DNA from: Limnohabitans sp. | GTDB lineage: Bacteria; Pseudomonadota; Gammaproteobacteria; Burkholderiales; Burkholderiaceae_C | Assembly (NCBI RefSeq): GCF_017848645.1 | Contig: NZ_JAFEIF010000073.1 | Location: 1 to 49,166 of the forward strand | Direction of reading: 5' to 3' | DNA: 49,166 nucleotides | Program-made: the position numbers and the translations under genes | In this document: positions 35,377 to 42,671 of the stretch, one piece after another | Layout: the number at the start of each line of letters is the position of its first letter | How positions within the stretch are numbered: the first letter of the stretch is position 1 | Notes under the pieces: model-generated | What the model saw: only the letters and a program-made list of their open reading frames with translations | Databases searched by the model: none | Told to the model about the DNA's origin: nothing

Positions 35377-37370
35377 CAACCCCGCAAGCGCAGCTTGTCT
35401 TCCGACAGGCCCAGCGTTTCGAGCAAGGTTTTCAGGCCCAACAGAAAATTGTTGTCTTGCACCCAGGGGGCATACACGCTCAGGTGTTGTACCGGGGTGC
35501 CAGCAGTTTTGAGTTGAGCCAGTGCTTGGCGCAGGTCTTCGGTGTCCAGCGCCTGCAAGATGATGAGCACATCGGCTGCGCGGTACAGCGCTTGCGGGTG
35601 CTGGTCGGCTTGCACGGGTTCGATGCGGGTGGACAAAGGCAAGCCTTCGGCCAGCAGCAGGTTGTAAAGAATGCGCGGCAGTTGGTCGGGTTGGGGTGTG
35701 GCGATGGTTGTTTGCAGCAGAGCCAGGTCGGCCTGAGTAGCCTCGGCCAGCGGTTTTTGCAAGATCAGGGCATCGGGGTCGTCGGCAAGATCAAACACGC
35801 GAAAACCCGTATCCAGCTCAGGCTTGTTGGCCTTGAGCTTGCCCCCGGCGCGGCGGATGCGCTCGGCAGTGATCTCAAAAATCGTGGCCTCGAGCTTGCC
35901 CAGCGTGTCCCTCACGAAGGTGTGGGCATCCTTTTGTTTCTTAGGGTCGATGGGCTGAGGAATCTGGACGAGGATAAAGCGGCGGGTGCCGTTGTCCAGA
36001 ACGTTTTGCAGCATTACCGCATGTGCAGTGGTCCCTGAACCTGCAAAAAAATCCAGAACTATGCAATTGGCATCGTCAGGATCGGTTGCCATTTCGACAA
36101 ACTTGTTGAGCACTGTTTCGTCTTTGGGAAAGTCGAAAACATTTCCGTCCATCATGCGTGTCAACCTCTCGGAAGCTGAGCGTGCAGGTTGGTAGTACAC
36201 ACTGGGCGGTGTAATAGTGTCGGTTTCGTGCAGATAGCGACGAATCATGACACTCGAATCGGTAACAAACGAGACACGGCCTTCGTCAACCAACCGATTG
36301 AACTCGGTTTGATCAAACCCCCAGCCACGATTTCTTCTAAGCGGCAATACTTGCCCATTTTTGGGGTTAATCAGATCAAACTTTCGTCCGCCAGGTGCCG
36401 TCGGGTCATCCTCTTTGTATGCGCCTCTTTCATCAACATAGCGGAAACGGCGCAGCGCAAATGATGGTTTAGCTTTCATTGCTCTGAACCAACCAGCAAG
36501 CTCTTTAGAAATGGTTTCAAAGTCCGAGCCGTGCAATTTTTTTAATCGTTTGACCTCCGCAAACACTGGGGCAGCGCCTTCTTTTTTTAGGCTCCACTCT
36601 CGAGGCAATTCATTGCGGTTTTGAGCGTAGACCAAAACATATTCGTGAACGGTTCCAATTTGTCGAGCATCGTTCTTGTTGGCTCCTTCCCAGACAAGTT
36701 CTGCGACAAAATTTTCTACCCCAAAAACCTCATCACACAACAGCTTCAGTTGAGCCTGCTCGTTGTCGTCAATACTGATAAAGATGACACCATCGTCGCG
36801 CAGCAGGTCTTTGGCCAACAGCAAACGCGGGTACATGAAGCTCAGCCAACCGCTGTGCGTGCGGGCACCGTAAATGTTTTTGATGTAGTCGATGTTGTCG
36901 GCGCTGTAGCCCAATTGTTTGAGCACCTCGCCTTGCCGGGCGCTGAAGTCGTCGCGGTAAATGAAGGCGTCGCTTTGGGTGTTGTAGGGCGGGTCAATGT
37001 AGATAAGTTTGACTTTACCAAAGTAGCTCTGGCGCAGCAGGCGCAGTGCATCAAGGTTGTCGCCTTTGATGAGCAGGTTGCCGGTGGTGTCCCAGTCTTT
37101 GCTGTCAGCCTGCAAGGGCTTCAGGATTTTCTGCGGTGGCACAAAGGCGGTGTGGTACGCCTCGCGCTTGCCCACCCAGCGCAGTTCATAGCCGTCTTCT
37201 TCGACCCGAATGCCCTCGGGGTTGACCGGGTCCAGCGCTTGCTGGATGGCGGCGGCGTTCACACGCACGCTGCCATCGGGGGCTGTCTCGATGGCTTGCG
37301 GGAACAGTTCTCGCAACAGTTCCAGTTTTTGAGCGGCAGGGCTTGGGGCGTTAAAGAAGGGTTGGCTCAT
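35376..37370 (-). CDS. Type III DNA adenine methyltransferase subunit Mod
   Basis: Methylates adenine at a short asymmetric site on one strand and supplies target recognition to the Mod-Res complex. Seen: 664 residues. Catalytic motif DPPYN is at 126-130; the AdoMet-binding motif FFAGSGTTAH is at 441-450. Catalytic before AdoMet motif is the beta class, the type III order. The region between, about 225-425 (about 36100-36700), is the target recognition domain. It is visibly AT-richer than the flanks, as expected for a swapped module. No tetranucleotide repeat as in phase-variable mod genes is present. First gene of mod-res; 62 bp past the nitroreductase stop. Confidence 0.95.
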   Translation of the reverse strand: MSQPFFNAPSPAAQKLELLRELFPQAIETAPDGSVRVNAAAIQQALDPVNPEGIRVEEDGYELRWVGKREAYHTAFVPPQKILKPLQADSKDWDTTGNLLIKGDNLDALRLLRQSYFGKVKLIYIDPPYNTQSDAFIYRDDFSARQGEVLKQLGYSADNIDYIKNIYGARTHSGWLSFMYPRLLLAKDLLRDDGVIFISIDDNEQAQLKLLCDEVFGVENFVAELVWEGANKNDARQIGTVHEYVLVYAQNRNELPREWSLKKEGAAPVFAEVKRLKKLHGSDFETISKELAGWFRAMKAKPSFALRRFRYVDERGAYKEDDPTAPGGRKFDLINPKNGQVLPLRRNRGWGFDQTEFNRLVDEGRVSFVTDSSVMIRRYLHETDTITPPSVYYQPARSASERLTRMMDGNVFDFPKDETVLNKFVEMATDPDDANCIVLDFFAGSGTTAHAVMLQNVLDNGTRRFILVQIPQPIDPKKQKDAHTFVRDTLGKLEATIFEITAERIRRAGGKLKANKPELDTGFRVFDLADDPDALILQKPLAEATQADLALLQTTIATPQPDQLPRILYNLLLAEGLPLSTRIEPVQADQHPQALYRAADVLIILQALDTEDLRQALAQLKTAGTPVQHLSVYAPWVQDNNFLLGLKTLLETLGLSEDKLRLRG

Positions 37371-37432
37371 GGGGACTCAAAAAGGAACATGGCGCAGCGG
37401 CAAGCCTGCGCCGGGTTGTCAAAAGCCGTGCG

Positions 37433-38170
37433 TCAATCCACCCAGTGCGTGAAGTCTTGGGCCGGCACGCGGGTGGTCTGGAAGGTGTTGACCAACGCTG
37501 CTTCGTCGGCATAGCCCAGGGCCATGCCGCAGACCACCATCTCGTTTTCGCCCGCGCCCACATGGGGCAGGATGATTTTGGAAAACCCGTTCCAGGCCGC
37601 CTGCGGGCAGGTGTGCAGACCCCGCGAGCGGGCGGCTACCATGATGCTTTGCAAGAACATGCCGTAATCGAGCAAACTGCCCCGGCCCATCACCTTGTCG
37701 ATGGTGAAGACCAGGCCCACAGGCGCGTCAAAGAAACGGAAGTTCTGCTGGTGTTGCTGGTGCATGCGCGCCTTGTCGCCCTTGCCAATGCCCAGCACGC
37801 CGTACAGGCCAAAACCGCACTCGCGGCGGCGGTCGATGTAGGGGCTGACCCATTTTTCGGGGTAGTAATCGTAGGCCTCGGCGTATTCAGAAGCCAATGC
37901 GGGGTTGGCGCTGATGGCGTCGTGCGCGGCGCAGGTCTTGGCCACCAGCTCGTCGCGCTTGGCACCCTGCAGCACATAGACCTTCCAGGGCTGGGTGTTG
38001 GTGCCGCTGGGCGAGCGGGCCGCCACGCTCAGCACTTCTTGCAAAACGCTGCGCTCCACCGCTTGGGGCAGATAAGCGCGGGCCGAAAAGCGGCTCAAGA
38101 TGGCCGCATCCACGCTGGCCGGGTCGTTCACGCGGGTGCTGACCTGCGGGCCGATGGGGGAAATGCTCAT
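37433..38170 (-). CDS. Nitroreductase-family FMN protein
   Basis: NAD(P)H-dependent flavoprotein of the nitroreductase superfamily, cytoplasmic; natural substrate unknown. Seen: 245 residues. The FMN-binding start is SRFSARAYLPQAVERSVLQE, followed by ARSPSGTNTQPWKVYVLQG, in which the Ser-Gly-x-Asn-x-Gln-Pro-Trp group contacts FMN. Later HVGAGENEMVVCGMALGYAD is the usual second FMN region. Length and pattern fit the NfsA-independent NfnB-like group. Start overlaps the stop of the thioesterase gene by 4 bp (ATGA). Last gene of the deacetylase-thioesterase-nitroreductase operon. Confidence 0.9.
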   Translation of the reverse strand: MSISPIGPQVSTRVNDPASVDAAILSRFSARAYLPQAVERSVLQEVLSVAARSPSGTNTQPWKVYVLQGAKRDELVAKTCAAHDAISANPALASEYAEAYDYYPEKWVSPYIDRRRECGFGLYGVLGIGKGDKARMHQQHQQNFRFFDAPVGLVFTIDKVMGRGSLLDYGMFLQSIMVAARSRGLHTCPQAAWNGFSKIILPHVGAGENEMVVCGMALGYADEAALVNTFQTTRVPAQDFTHWVD

Positions 38171-38607
38171 GTCAAAGTCTCCAGAAAATTTTTGAGTGCG
38201 GCAGGCAGGGGCACGGGGCGGCGGGTCTCGCGGTCCACGTACACATGCACAAAGTGGCCCCGGGCGGCGGTGAGGTCTTCGCCTTGCGCGAACAGGCCCA
38301 CCTCGTAGCGCACACTGGACGTGCCCAGCTTGGCCACGCGGATGCCCGCGTCAACGGTTTGCGGAAAAGCCAGCGGCGCGAAGTAAAAACACTGGGTTTC
38401 CACCACCAAACCGATGGTGGTGCCTGCGTGGATATCGAGCACGCCCTGCTCGATCAGGGTGGCGTTCACGGCGGTGTCGAACCAGCTGTAATAGACCACG
38501 TTGTTCACATGGCCATACACATCGTTGTCCATCCAGCGGGTGCTGATGGGGCGAAACGCCTTGTAGCTGCTGCGGGCGTCGGCTTGGGGTTTGGCAGGCG
38601 TGTTCAT
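38167..38607 (-). CDS. Acyl-CoA thioesterase, 4-hydroxybenzoyl-CoA thioesterase type
   Basis: Single hot-dog-fold thioesterase, probably hydrolysing an acyl- or aroyl-CoA. Seen: 146 residues with RWMDNDVYGHVNNVVYYSWF, which holds the catalytic Asp (DNDVYGHVNN) of the 4HBT family. The rest follows the hot-dog pattern (LVVETQCFYFAPLAFPQTVD, then YEVGLFAQGEDLTAARGHFV). ATG at 38607 was chosen since it starts a normal-length protein. It overlaps the HDAC-like gene's stop and the nitroreductase start by 4 bp each, so the three proteins are made together. Confidence 0.9.
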   Translation of the reverse strand: MNTPAKPQADARSSYKAFRPISTRWMDNDVYGHVNNVVYYSWFDTAVNATLIEQGVLDIHAGTTIGLVVETQCFYFAPLAFPQTVDAGIRVAKLGTSSVRYEVGLFAQGEDLTAARGHFVHVYVDRETRRPVPLPAALKNFLETLT

Positions 38608-39533
38608 CGCCCAAGATTGTGCCAGCGTTGCCAATAGCCCAAAGCCACATCCCAGGTCTGCATTTGCACCTGCACCGTGGTCTCGATGTCGTGGCCGTAG
38701 CCCCCGCCCATGCACAGCACCACCGGCAGCCTGCGCTGCCAGGCCCAGTCCATCACCACGCGGTCCCGTGACTGCATGCCGTCCATCGTCAATTTGAGCC
38801 GTCCAAGCCTGTCGCCCTCGTGCGGGTCGGCCCCGGCCAGGTAAATCACCAAATGTGGGTCAAAGCGGTCCTGCAGGGTCTGCAGCGCCTGGTGCAGGGC
38901 TTGCAAATAAGGTTCGTCGGTGCAGCCGTCCGGCAGGCCCACATCCAGATCGCTCGGCTCCTTGCGGAAAGGAAAGTTCTTTTCGCCATGCATCGACAGG
39001 GTGAACACGCTGGGGTCGTTGGCAAACACATGCGCGGTGCCATTGCCCTGGTGCACGTCCAGATCGATCACCGCCACCTTCATCTGCTGGCGGTGGTGCC
39101 GCCAGGCCTCGGCCTGCATCAGGCGGGCCGTCACGGCGATGTCGTTGAACACACAAAAACCCCCGCCCTTGTGTGCATAGGCATGGTGCGTGCCGCCCGC
39201 CAGGTTGCCCGCCACACCTTGCGACAAAGCATCGCGGGCCGCGGCCACCGTAGCACCCACCGAACGGCGCGCCCGCTCCGCCATAGCCGGGCTCCAGGGG
39301 AAACCGATTTCGCGCTGTAAAGCCGCCTCGAGGCTGCCCGTGGCCACGCCCTGGATGTAGGTGGGCGTGTGCACCAACGCCAGCTCACCGTCGCTCGCGG
39401 CTGGGGCCTCGCGCATGCGCACGCCGGGCAACTCTTGCGACAAGCGGTCGCGCAAACGGCTGTATTTGCGCATCGGAAAGCGGTGGCCTTCGGGCAGGGG
39501 CAGGACAAAGTGGTCGGCGTAGTAGGCGTGCAT
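38604..39533 (-). CDS. Histone-deacetylase-family protein (AcuC/acetylpolyamine amidohydrolase type)
   Basis: Zinc-dependent amide hydrolase of the class I/II HDAC superfamily, likely deacetylating a small amine or a protein lysine. Seen: 309 residues starting MHAYYADHFVLPLPEGHRFP. The active-site regions are LAGGTHHAYAHKGGGFC (His pair), VIDLDVHQGNGTAHVF (zinc Asp and His), and AGADPHEGDRLGRLKL (second zinc Asp), all present. Target not known. First gene of the three-gene coupled operon; the promoter region is 39534-39719, shared with the divergent phasin gene. Confidence 0.9.
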   Translation of the reverse strand: MHAYYADHFVLPLPEGHRFPMRKYSRLRDRLSQELPGVRMREAPAASDGELALVHTPTYIQGVATGSLEAALQREIGFPWSPAMAERARRSVGATVAAARDALSQGVAGNLAGGTHHAYAHKGGGFCVFNDIAVTARLMQAEAWRHHRQQMKVAVIDLDVHQGNGTAHVFANDPSVFTLSMHGEKNFPFRKEPSDLDVGLPDGCTDEPYLQALHQALQTLQDRFDPHLVIYLAGADPHEGDRLGRLKLTMDGMQSRDRVVMDWAWQRRLPVVLCMGGGYGHDIETTVQVQMQTWDVALGYWQRWHNLGR

Positions 39534-39601
39534 GTTTTGATTCTGAGCAAGGTGATTCTAGAAAACCCTCTCTAAACTGAGCCACGTGTGGGCCCATCCC
39601 C

Positions 39602-39629
39602 TTGCAATACCCCGTAGAAACCCTAAAAT
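39602..39629 (+). promoter_or_regulatory. sigma-70 promoter of the phasin gene
   Basis: TTGCAA (39602-39607) and TAAAAT (39624-39629) separated by 16 bp are good -35 and -10 matches on the plus strand. Predicted start is near 39636, giving an 84-nt leader before the phasin ATG. Confidence 0.65.
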
Positions 39630-39639
39630 CCAACCCATG

Positions 39640-39650
39640 CTGCACTGCAA
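39640..39650. promoter_or_regulatory. Candidate PhaR operator
   Basis: CTGCACTGCAA is a near match to the PhaR-type operator CTGC-N3-4-GCAG known for phasin promoters. It lies about 4-14 bp past the predicted start, a good place for repression that is relieved when polyhydroxybutyrate granules titrate PhaR. Confidence 0.4.
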
Positions 39651-39719
39651 CAAAGTTGTACGGTCCCGGCCAGTTACGGCGCAGTCTTCTTGAAACCGAA
39701 CTTATCTCTGGAGCCCCTC

Positions 39720-40253
39720 ATGATGACACCCGAACAAATCGTTGCCTCGCACAAAGCCAATGTGGAAACCCTGTTTGGCCTGACCGCCAAAGCCTTCGAA
39801 GGCGTGGAAAAAATGGTTGAACTGAACCTGAGCGTGGCCAAGGCCGCCTTGGACGAATCCGCCAATAACACCCAAGCCGCTTTGAGCGTGAAAGACGCCC
39901 AGGAACTGCTGGCCATGCAAGCCAACCTGTTCCAGCCATTGGCTGAAAAAACCGCCGCTTACAGCCGCCACCTGTACGACATCGCTTCGGGCACCAACAG
40001 CGAGTTCACCAAAGCTTTTGAAGCCCAAACCGCTGCTGCACAAAAGCAGTTCTCCAACTTGGTGGACAGCGCCGCCCAAAACGCGCCTGCCGGTTCCGAG
40101 CAAGCCGTGGCCATGATGAAGGGTGCCGTGACCGCTGCCAACACGGCTTTTGAATCCGTGCAAAAAGCCGTCAAGCAAGCCACTGACCTGGCCGAGACCA
40201 ACCTGGCTGCCGTGACCCAAACCGCTGCTCCCAAGGCCGCCAAGAAGAAGTGA
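39720..40253 (+). CDS. Phasin family protein (PhaP-like)
   Basis: Small amphipathic protein that coats polyhydroxyalkanoate granules and limits their size. Seen: 177 residues, Ala-rich, with long amphipathic helices. The Phasin_2-type start reads [20 protein letters not shown], the middle [18 protein letters not shown]. The C-terminus is lysine-rich (PKAAKKK), as usual. Two ATGs (39720, 39723) are possible; GGAG lies 6 nt before the first. Preceded by a clear promoter and a candidate PhaR site, followed by a terminator, so it is transcribed alone. Confidence 0.9.
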   Translation: MMTPEQIVASHKANVETLFGLTAKAFEGVEKMVELNLSVAKAALDESANNTQAALSVKDAQELLAMQANLFQPLAEKTAAYSRHLYDIASGTNSEFTKAFEAQTAAAQKQFSNLVDSAAQNAPAGSEQAVAMMKGAVTAANTAFESVQKAVKQATDLAETNLAAVTQTAAPKAAKKK

Positions 40254-40350
40254 TTTTCCCGGCAGGCTGGTATTGCAAGTTCCAGCCTGTCGTTTTGCAA
40301 GTTGTCTCCTCGGATCTCTTTGAATTTCATCTGGAAACAGGGATCCCTTC

Positions 40351-40382
40351 CAGGGCTGATCGCAAGATCAGCCCTTTTTTTT
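40351..40382 (+). terminator. Intrinsic terminator after the phasin gene
   Basis: AGGGCTGATC pairs perfectly with GATCAGCCCT around a gcaa tetraloop, followed by eight T. It lies about 100 bp past the phasin stop. Confidence 0.92.
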
Positions 40383-40440
40383 GGCTGCGCACCGACATCG
40401 GTGGGCCTTGCCCCCCGACTTGATCCGGGGTCTCTTCAAA

Positions 40441-41418
40441 TCAACGTCCCTCTTCAAACTGGGCCATGCGCGCTTTCAATGCGGGCAAGGCAGCCCGCAT
40501 CGCCACCCGCCCCGCTTCAATCGCGCGCAAACGGGCGCTGAAATCGGCGCTTTTGACACCCGACAAAGCGGGCCGGATCACCACATCGGCCTCTTTGAGT
40601 GCCAAGGTGTTGATGCTTTTGCCCATGATGGCAAAGGTCTGCATCAGGATCTGGAAGGTGTCGCCATAGGGGTTGCCCTCCGGGTCGCTGGAAATGTCCA
40701 CCGCTACCACAAAGTTGGCCCCCATCTCACGCGTCTGACGCACCGGCACCGGGGAGACCAGGCCACCGTCCACGTACTCCCGGTCACCCAAACGCACCGG
40801 CTGAAACACCGCTGGCACCGCACTCGAGGCCCGCACCGCTGCGCCCGTGTTGCCGCGCCGGAAGGTGATGGCCTGCCCGCTGCCCAGATCGGTGGCCACG
40901 ATGCCCAAGGCGATGGGCATTTGCTCGAGCGTCTTGCCGCCCACTTGGGTGTTGACGTACTTGGCCAAGGCCTCGCCACGCAATGCGCCCCGGTTCAAAA
41001 TGGGCAGCATCCAGTCGGTGATCTCGGCCTCCTGCATGGACTCGGCCACGCGCACCAACTCCGCCGGGTTTTTGCCGCTGGCGTACAAGGCCGCCACCAA
41101 ACTGCCCGCCGAGGTGCCCGCCACATGGCTGGGCCTGAGCCCCGCCTCTTCCAGCACCTGGATCACGCCCACATGGGCAAAACCGCGCGCTGCACCACCG
41201 CCCAGCGCCAGCCCCAACCGCACCTCACGCCGCTCGGCCGTGGGCGCCGAACTGGGTTCTTGCGGCTTGGTGGACTGCAAGCTGCCACAGGCCGTCAAGA
41301 CCACCCCGATCAACAACGAGCCCAGCAACTGCAAAGCGCGCTGGAGCCCCCCACCTGACACGGCTTGTTCTGCTGCTATGCCGCCCTGCGCTTGACCAAT
41401 CCCTTGCACTTTATGCAT
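40441..41418 (-). CDS. Patatin-like phospholipase lipoprotein (RssA-like)
   Basis: Serine-hydrolase of the patatin family, probably membrane-anchored lipid acyl hydrolase. Seen: 325 residues. The oxyanion loop is LGGGAARGFAHVGV, the nucleophile elbow GTSAGSLVAAL (Ser of GxSxG), and the catalytic Asp is in VDGGLVSPVPV. A hydrophobic stretch LLIGVVLTACGS ends in a lipobox-like Leu-Thr-Ala-Cys, suggesting a lipoprotein anchored after an unusually long N-terminal segment of about 44 residues. If translation starts internally, the leader is shorter. Divergent from the iron operon, whose Fur box begins 19 bp from this start. Confidence 0.88.
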   Translation of the reverse strand: MHKVQGIGQAQGGIAAEQAVSGGGLQRALQLLGSLLIGVVLTACGSLQSTKPQEPSSAPTAERREVRLGLALGGGAARGFAHVGVIQVLEEAGLRPSHVAGTSAGSLVAALYASGKNPAELVRVAESMQEAEITDWMLPILNRGALRGEALAKYVNTQVGGKTLEQMPIALGIVATDLGSGQAITFRRGNTGAAVRASSAVPAVFQPVRLGDREYVDGGLVSPVPVRQTREMGANFVVAVDISSDPEGNPYGDTFQILMQTFAIMGKSINTLALKEADVVIRPALSGVKSADFSARLRAIEAGRVAMRAALPALKARMAQFEEGR

Positions 41419-41436
41419 GTATTCCTCAAATCTTAT

Positions 41437-41451
41437 TGATAACCATTCTCA
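41437..41451. promoter_or_regulatory. Fur box of the iron-uptake operon
   Basis: TGATAACCATTCTCA matches the 7-1-7 Fur consensus TGATAAT-N-ATTATCA at 12 of 14 informative positions. It overlaps a plausible promoter for the plus-strand operon: TTGATA (41436-41441) with a weaker -10 near 41459. With iron present, Fur should block this promoter, and possibly that of the divergent patatin gene. Confidence 0.8.
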
Positions 41452-41495
41452 TTTGGTTTAAACTTGTCCCAACACTTCACGCAGGACAAATAACC

Positions 41496-42539
41496 ATGAC
41501 ATTGACCAAATCCCTGTTGAGCATCGTCTGCCTCCTGAGCACCGCATCGGCCATGGCGCAAGACAAAGTGCTGAACATCTACTCGGCACGCCACTACCCC
41601 ACTGATGAGGTCATGTACAGCGACTTCACCAAAGCGACCGGCATCAAGATCAACCGGGTCGATGCCGATGATGCCGGTATTCTCGCCCGCCTCAAAGCCG
41701 AGGGTGCGGCCTCCCCCGCCGACGTGATTTTGCTGGTGGACGCCGCCCGCCTTTGGCGTGCCGAAGTGGATGGACTCTTTTTGCCCATCAAGTCTGCCAA
41801 GCTCGAAGAAGCCATTCCCGCCAATTTGCGCGCCAAACCCACCGACAACGGTGGCACTGCGTGGTTTGGTCTGTCCACCCGGGCGCGTGTGATCGTGTAT
41901 GACAAGCTCAAGTTCAGCAAAACCGACTTGGACAGCTACGAGAAGCTGGCCGACGCCAAATTCAAGGGCACCTTGTGCATCCGCTCCGGCTCGCACCCCT
42001 ACAACCTGAGCCTGTTTGGCGCCATGACCGAGCACCTGGGCCCACAAAAAACCGAGGTCTGGCTCAAAGGCTTGGTGGACAACATGGCCCGCAGCCCAAA
42101 GGGCGGTGACACCGACCAGATCAAAGGCGTGGCCTCGGGCGAATGCGGCGTGGCCGTGACCAACACCTATTACTTGGCCCGCATGATGCGGTCAAGCAAC
42201 CCGGCCGACAAAGCGGTGAGCGAAAAAATCGGTGTGGTCTTCCCCAACCAAAGCAACTGGGGTACCCACATGAACGTGGCCGGTGGTGCCGTGGCCCGCC
42301 ATGCCAAAAACACCGACAACGCGGTCAAGTTCCTCGAATACCTGGCCAGCCCCTCGGCGCAAAACCACTTTGCCAACGGCAACAACGAGTGGCCCGCGGC
42401 CAAAGGCGTGAGCTTTGACAATCCGGCCCTCAAGGCCATGACGGGCGGCAACTTCAAAAGCGAATTGCTCCCGATCAGCGCCGTGGGCATGAACCAAATC
42501 AAGGTGCAGCAAATGTTGGACAGGGTTGGCTTCAAGTAA
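41496..42539 (+). CDS. Ferric-iron ABC transporter substrate-binding protein (FutA/FbpA type)
   Basis: Periplasmic Fe(III)-binding protein. Seen: 347 residues with a Sec signal peptide (MTLTKSLLSIVCLLSTASAM, cut after AMA). The mature start is typical of FutA/FbpA (VLNIYSARHYPTDEVMYSDF). Later GECGVAVTNTYYLARMM carries the conserved Tyr pair that ligates iron. Lies right behind the Fur box. No permease or ATPase gene of this transporter is in the window, so it must use one elsewhere or act otherwise. Confidence 0.9.
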   Translation: MTLTKSLLSIVCLLSTASAMAQDKVLNIYSARHYPTDEVMYSDFTKATGIKINRVDADDAGILARLKAEGAASPADVILLVDAARLWRAEVDGLFLPIKSAKLEEAIPANLRAKPTDNGGTAWFGLSTRARVIVYDKLKFSKTDLDSYEKLADAKFKGTLCIRSGSHPYNLSLFGAMTEHLGPQKTEVWLKGLVDNMARSPKGGDTDQIKGVASGECGVAVTNTYYLARMMRSSNPADKAVSEKIGVVFPNQSNWGTHMNVAGGAVARHAKNTDNAVKFLEYLASPSAQNHFANGNNEWPAAKGVSFDNPALKAMTGGNFKSELLPISAVGMNQIKVQQMLDRVGFK

Positions 42540-42552
42540 GGCATCACCCGGT

Positions 42553-42614
42553 GGTCGCCGTGGGCGACCCACTTTGTCTCCATCAGCCAGCCATTCACAC
42601 CGGACACCCGGGTG
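42553..42614 (+). other. Two small stem-loops between iron-binding protein and receptor
   Basis: GGTCGCC (42553-42559) pairs with GGCGACC (42563-42569) around GTG; CACCCGGGTG (42605-42614) is a perfect palindrome. Neither has a T run, so they are not intrinsic terminators. They might shield the upstream message or set different expression of the two genes. Confidence 0.4.
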
Positions 42615-42671
42615 GTGATAGCCAGCCATTGAACTTGTCGGCAAACCCGTTTTGCCTTTTTCACCCCATCA

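Noticed and set aside
34021..35517. A 498-codon open frame antisense to res and mod
   Set aside because: res and mod have intact catalytic motifs; the reverse frame resembles no protein.
40352..40375. Perfect inverted repeat as a possible operator
   Set aside because: A gcaa tetraloop and a run of eight T after the stem make it a plain intrinsic terminator for the phasin gene.
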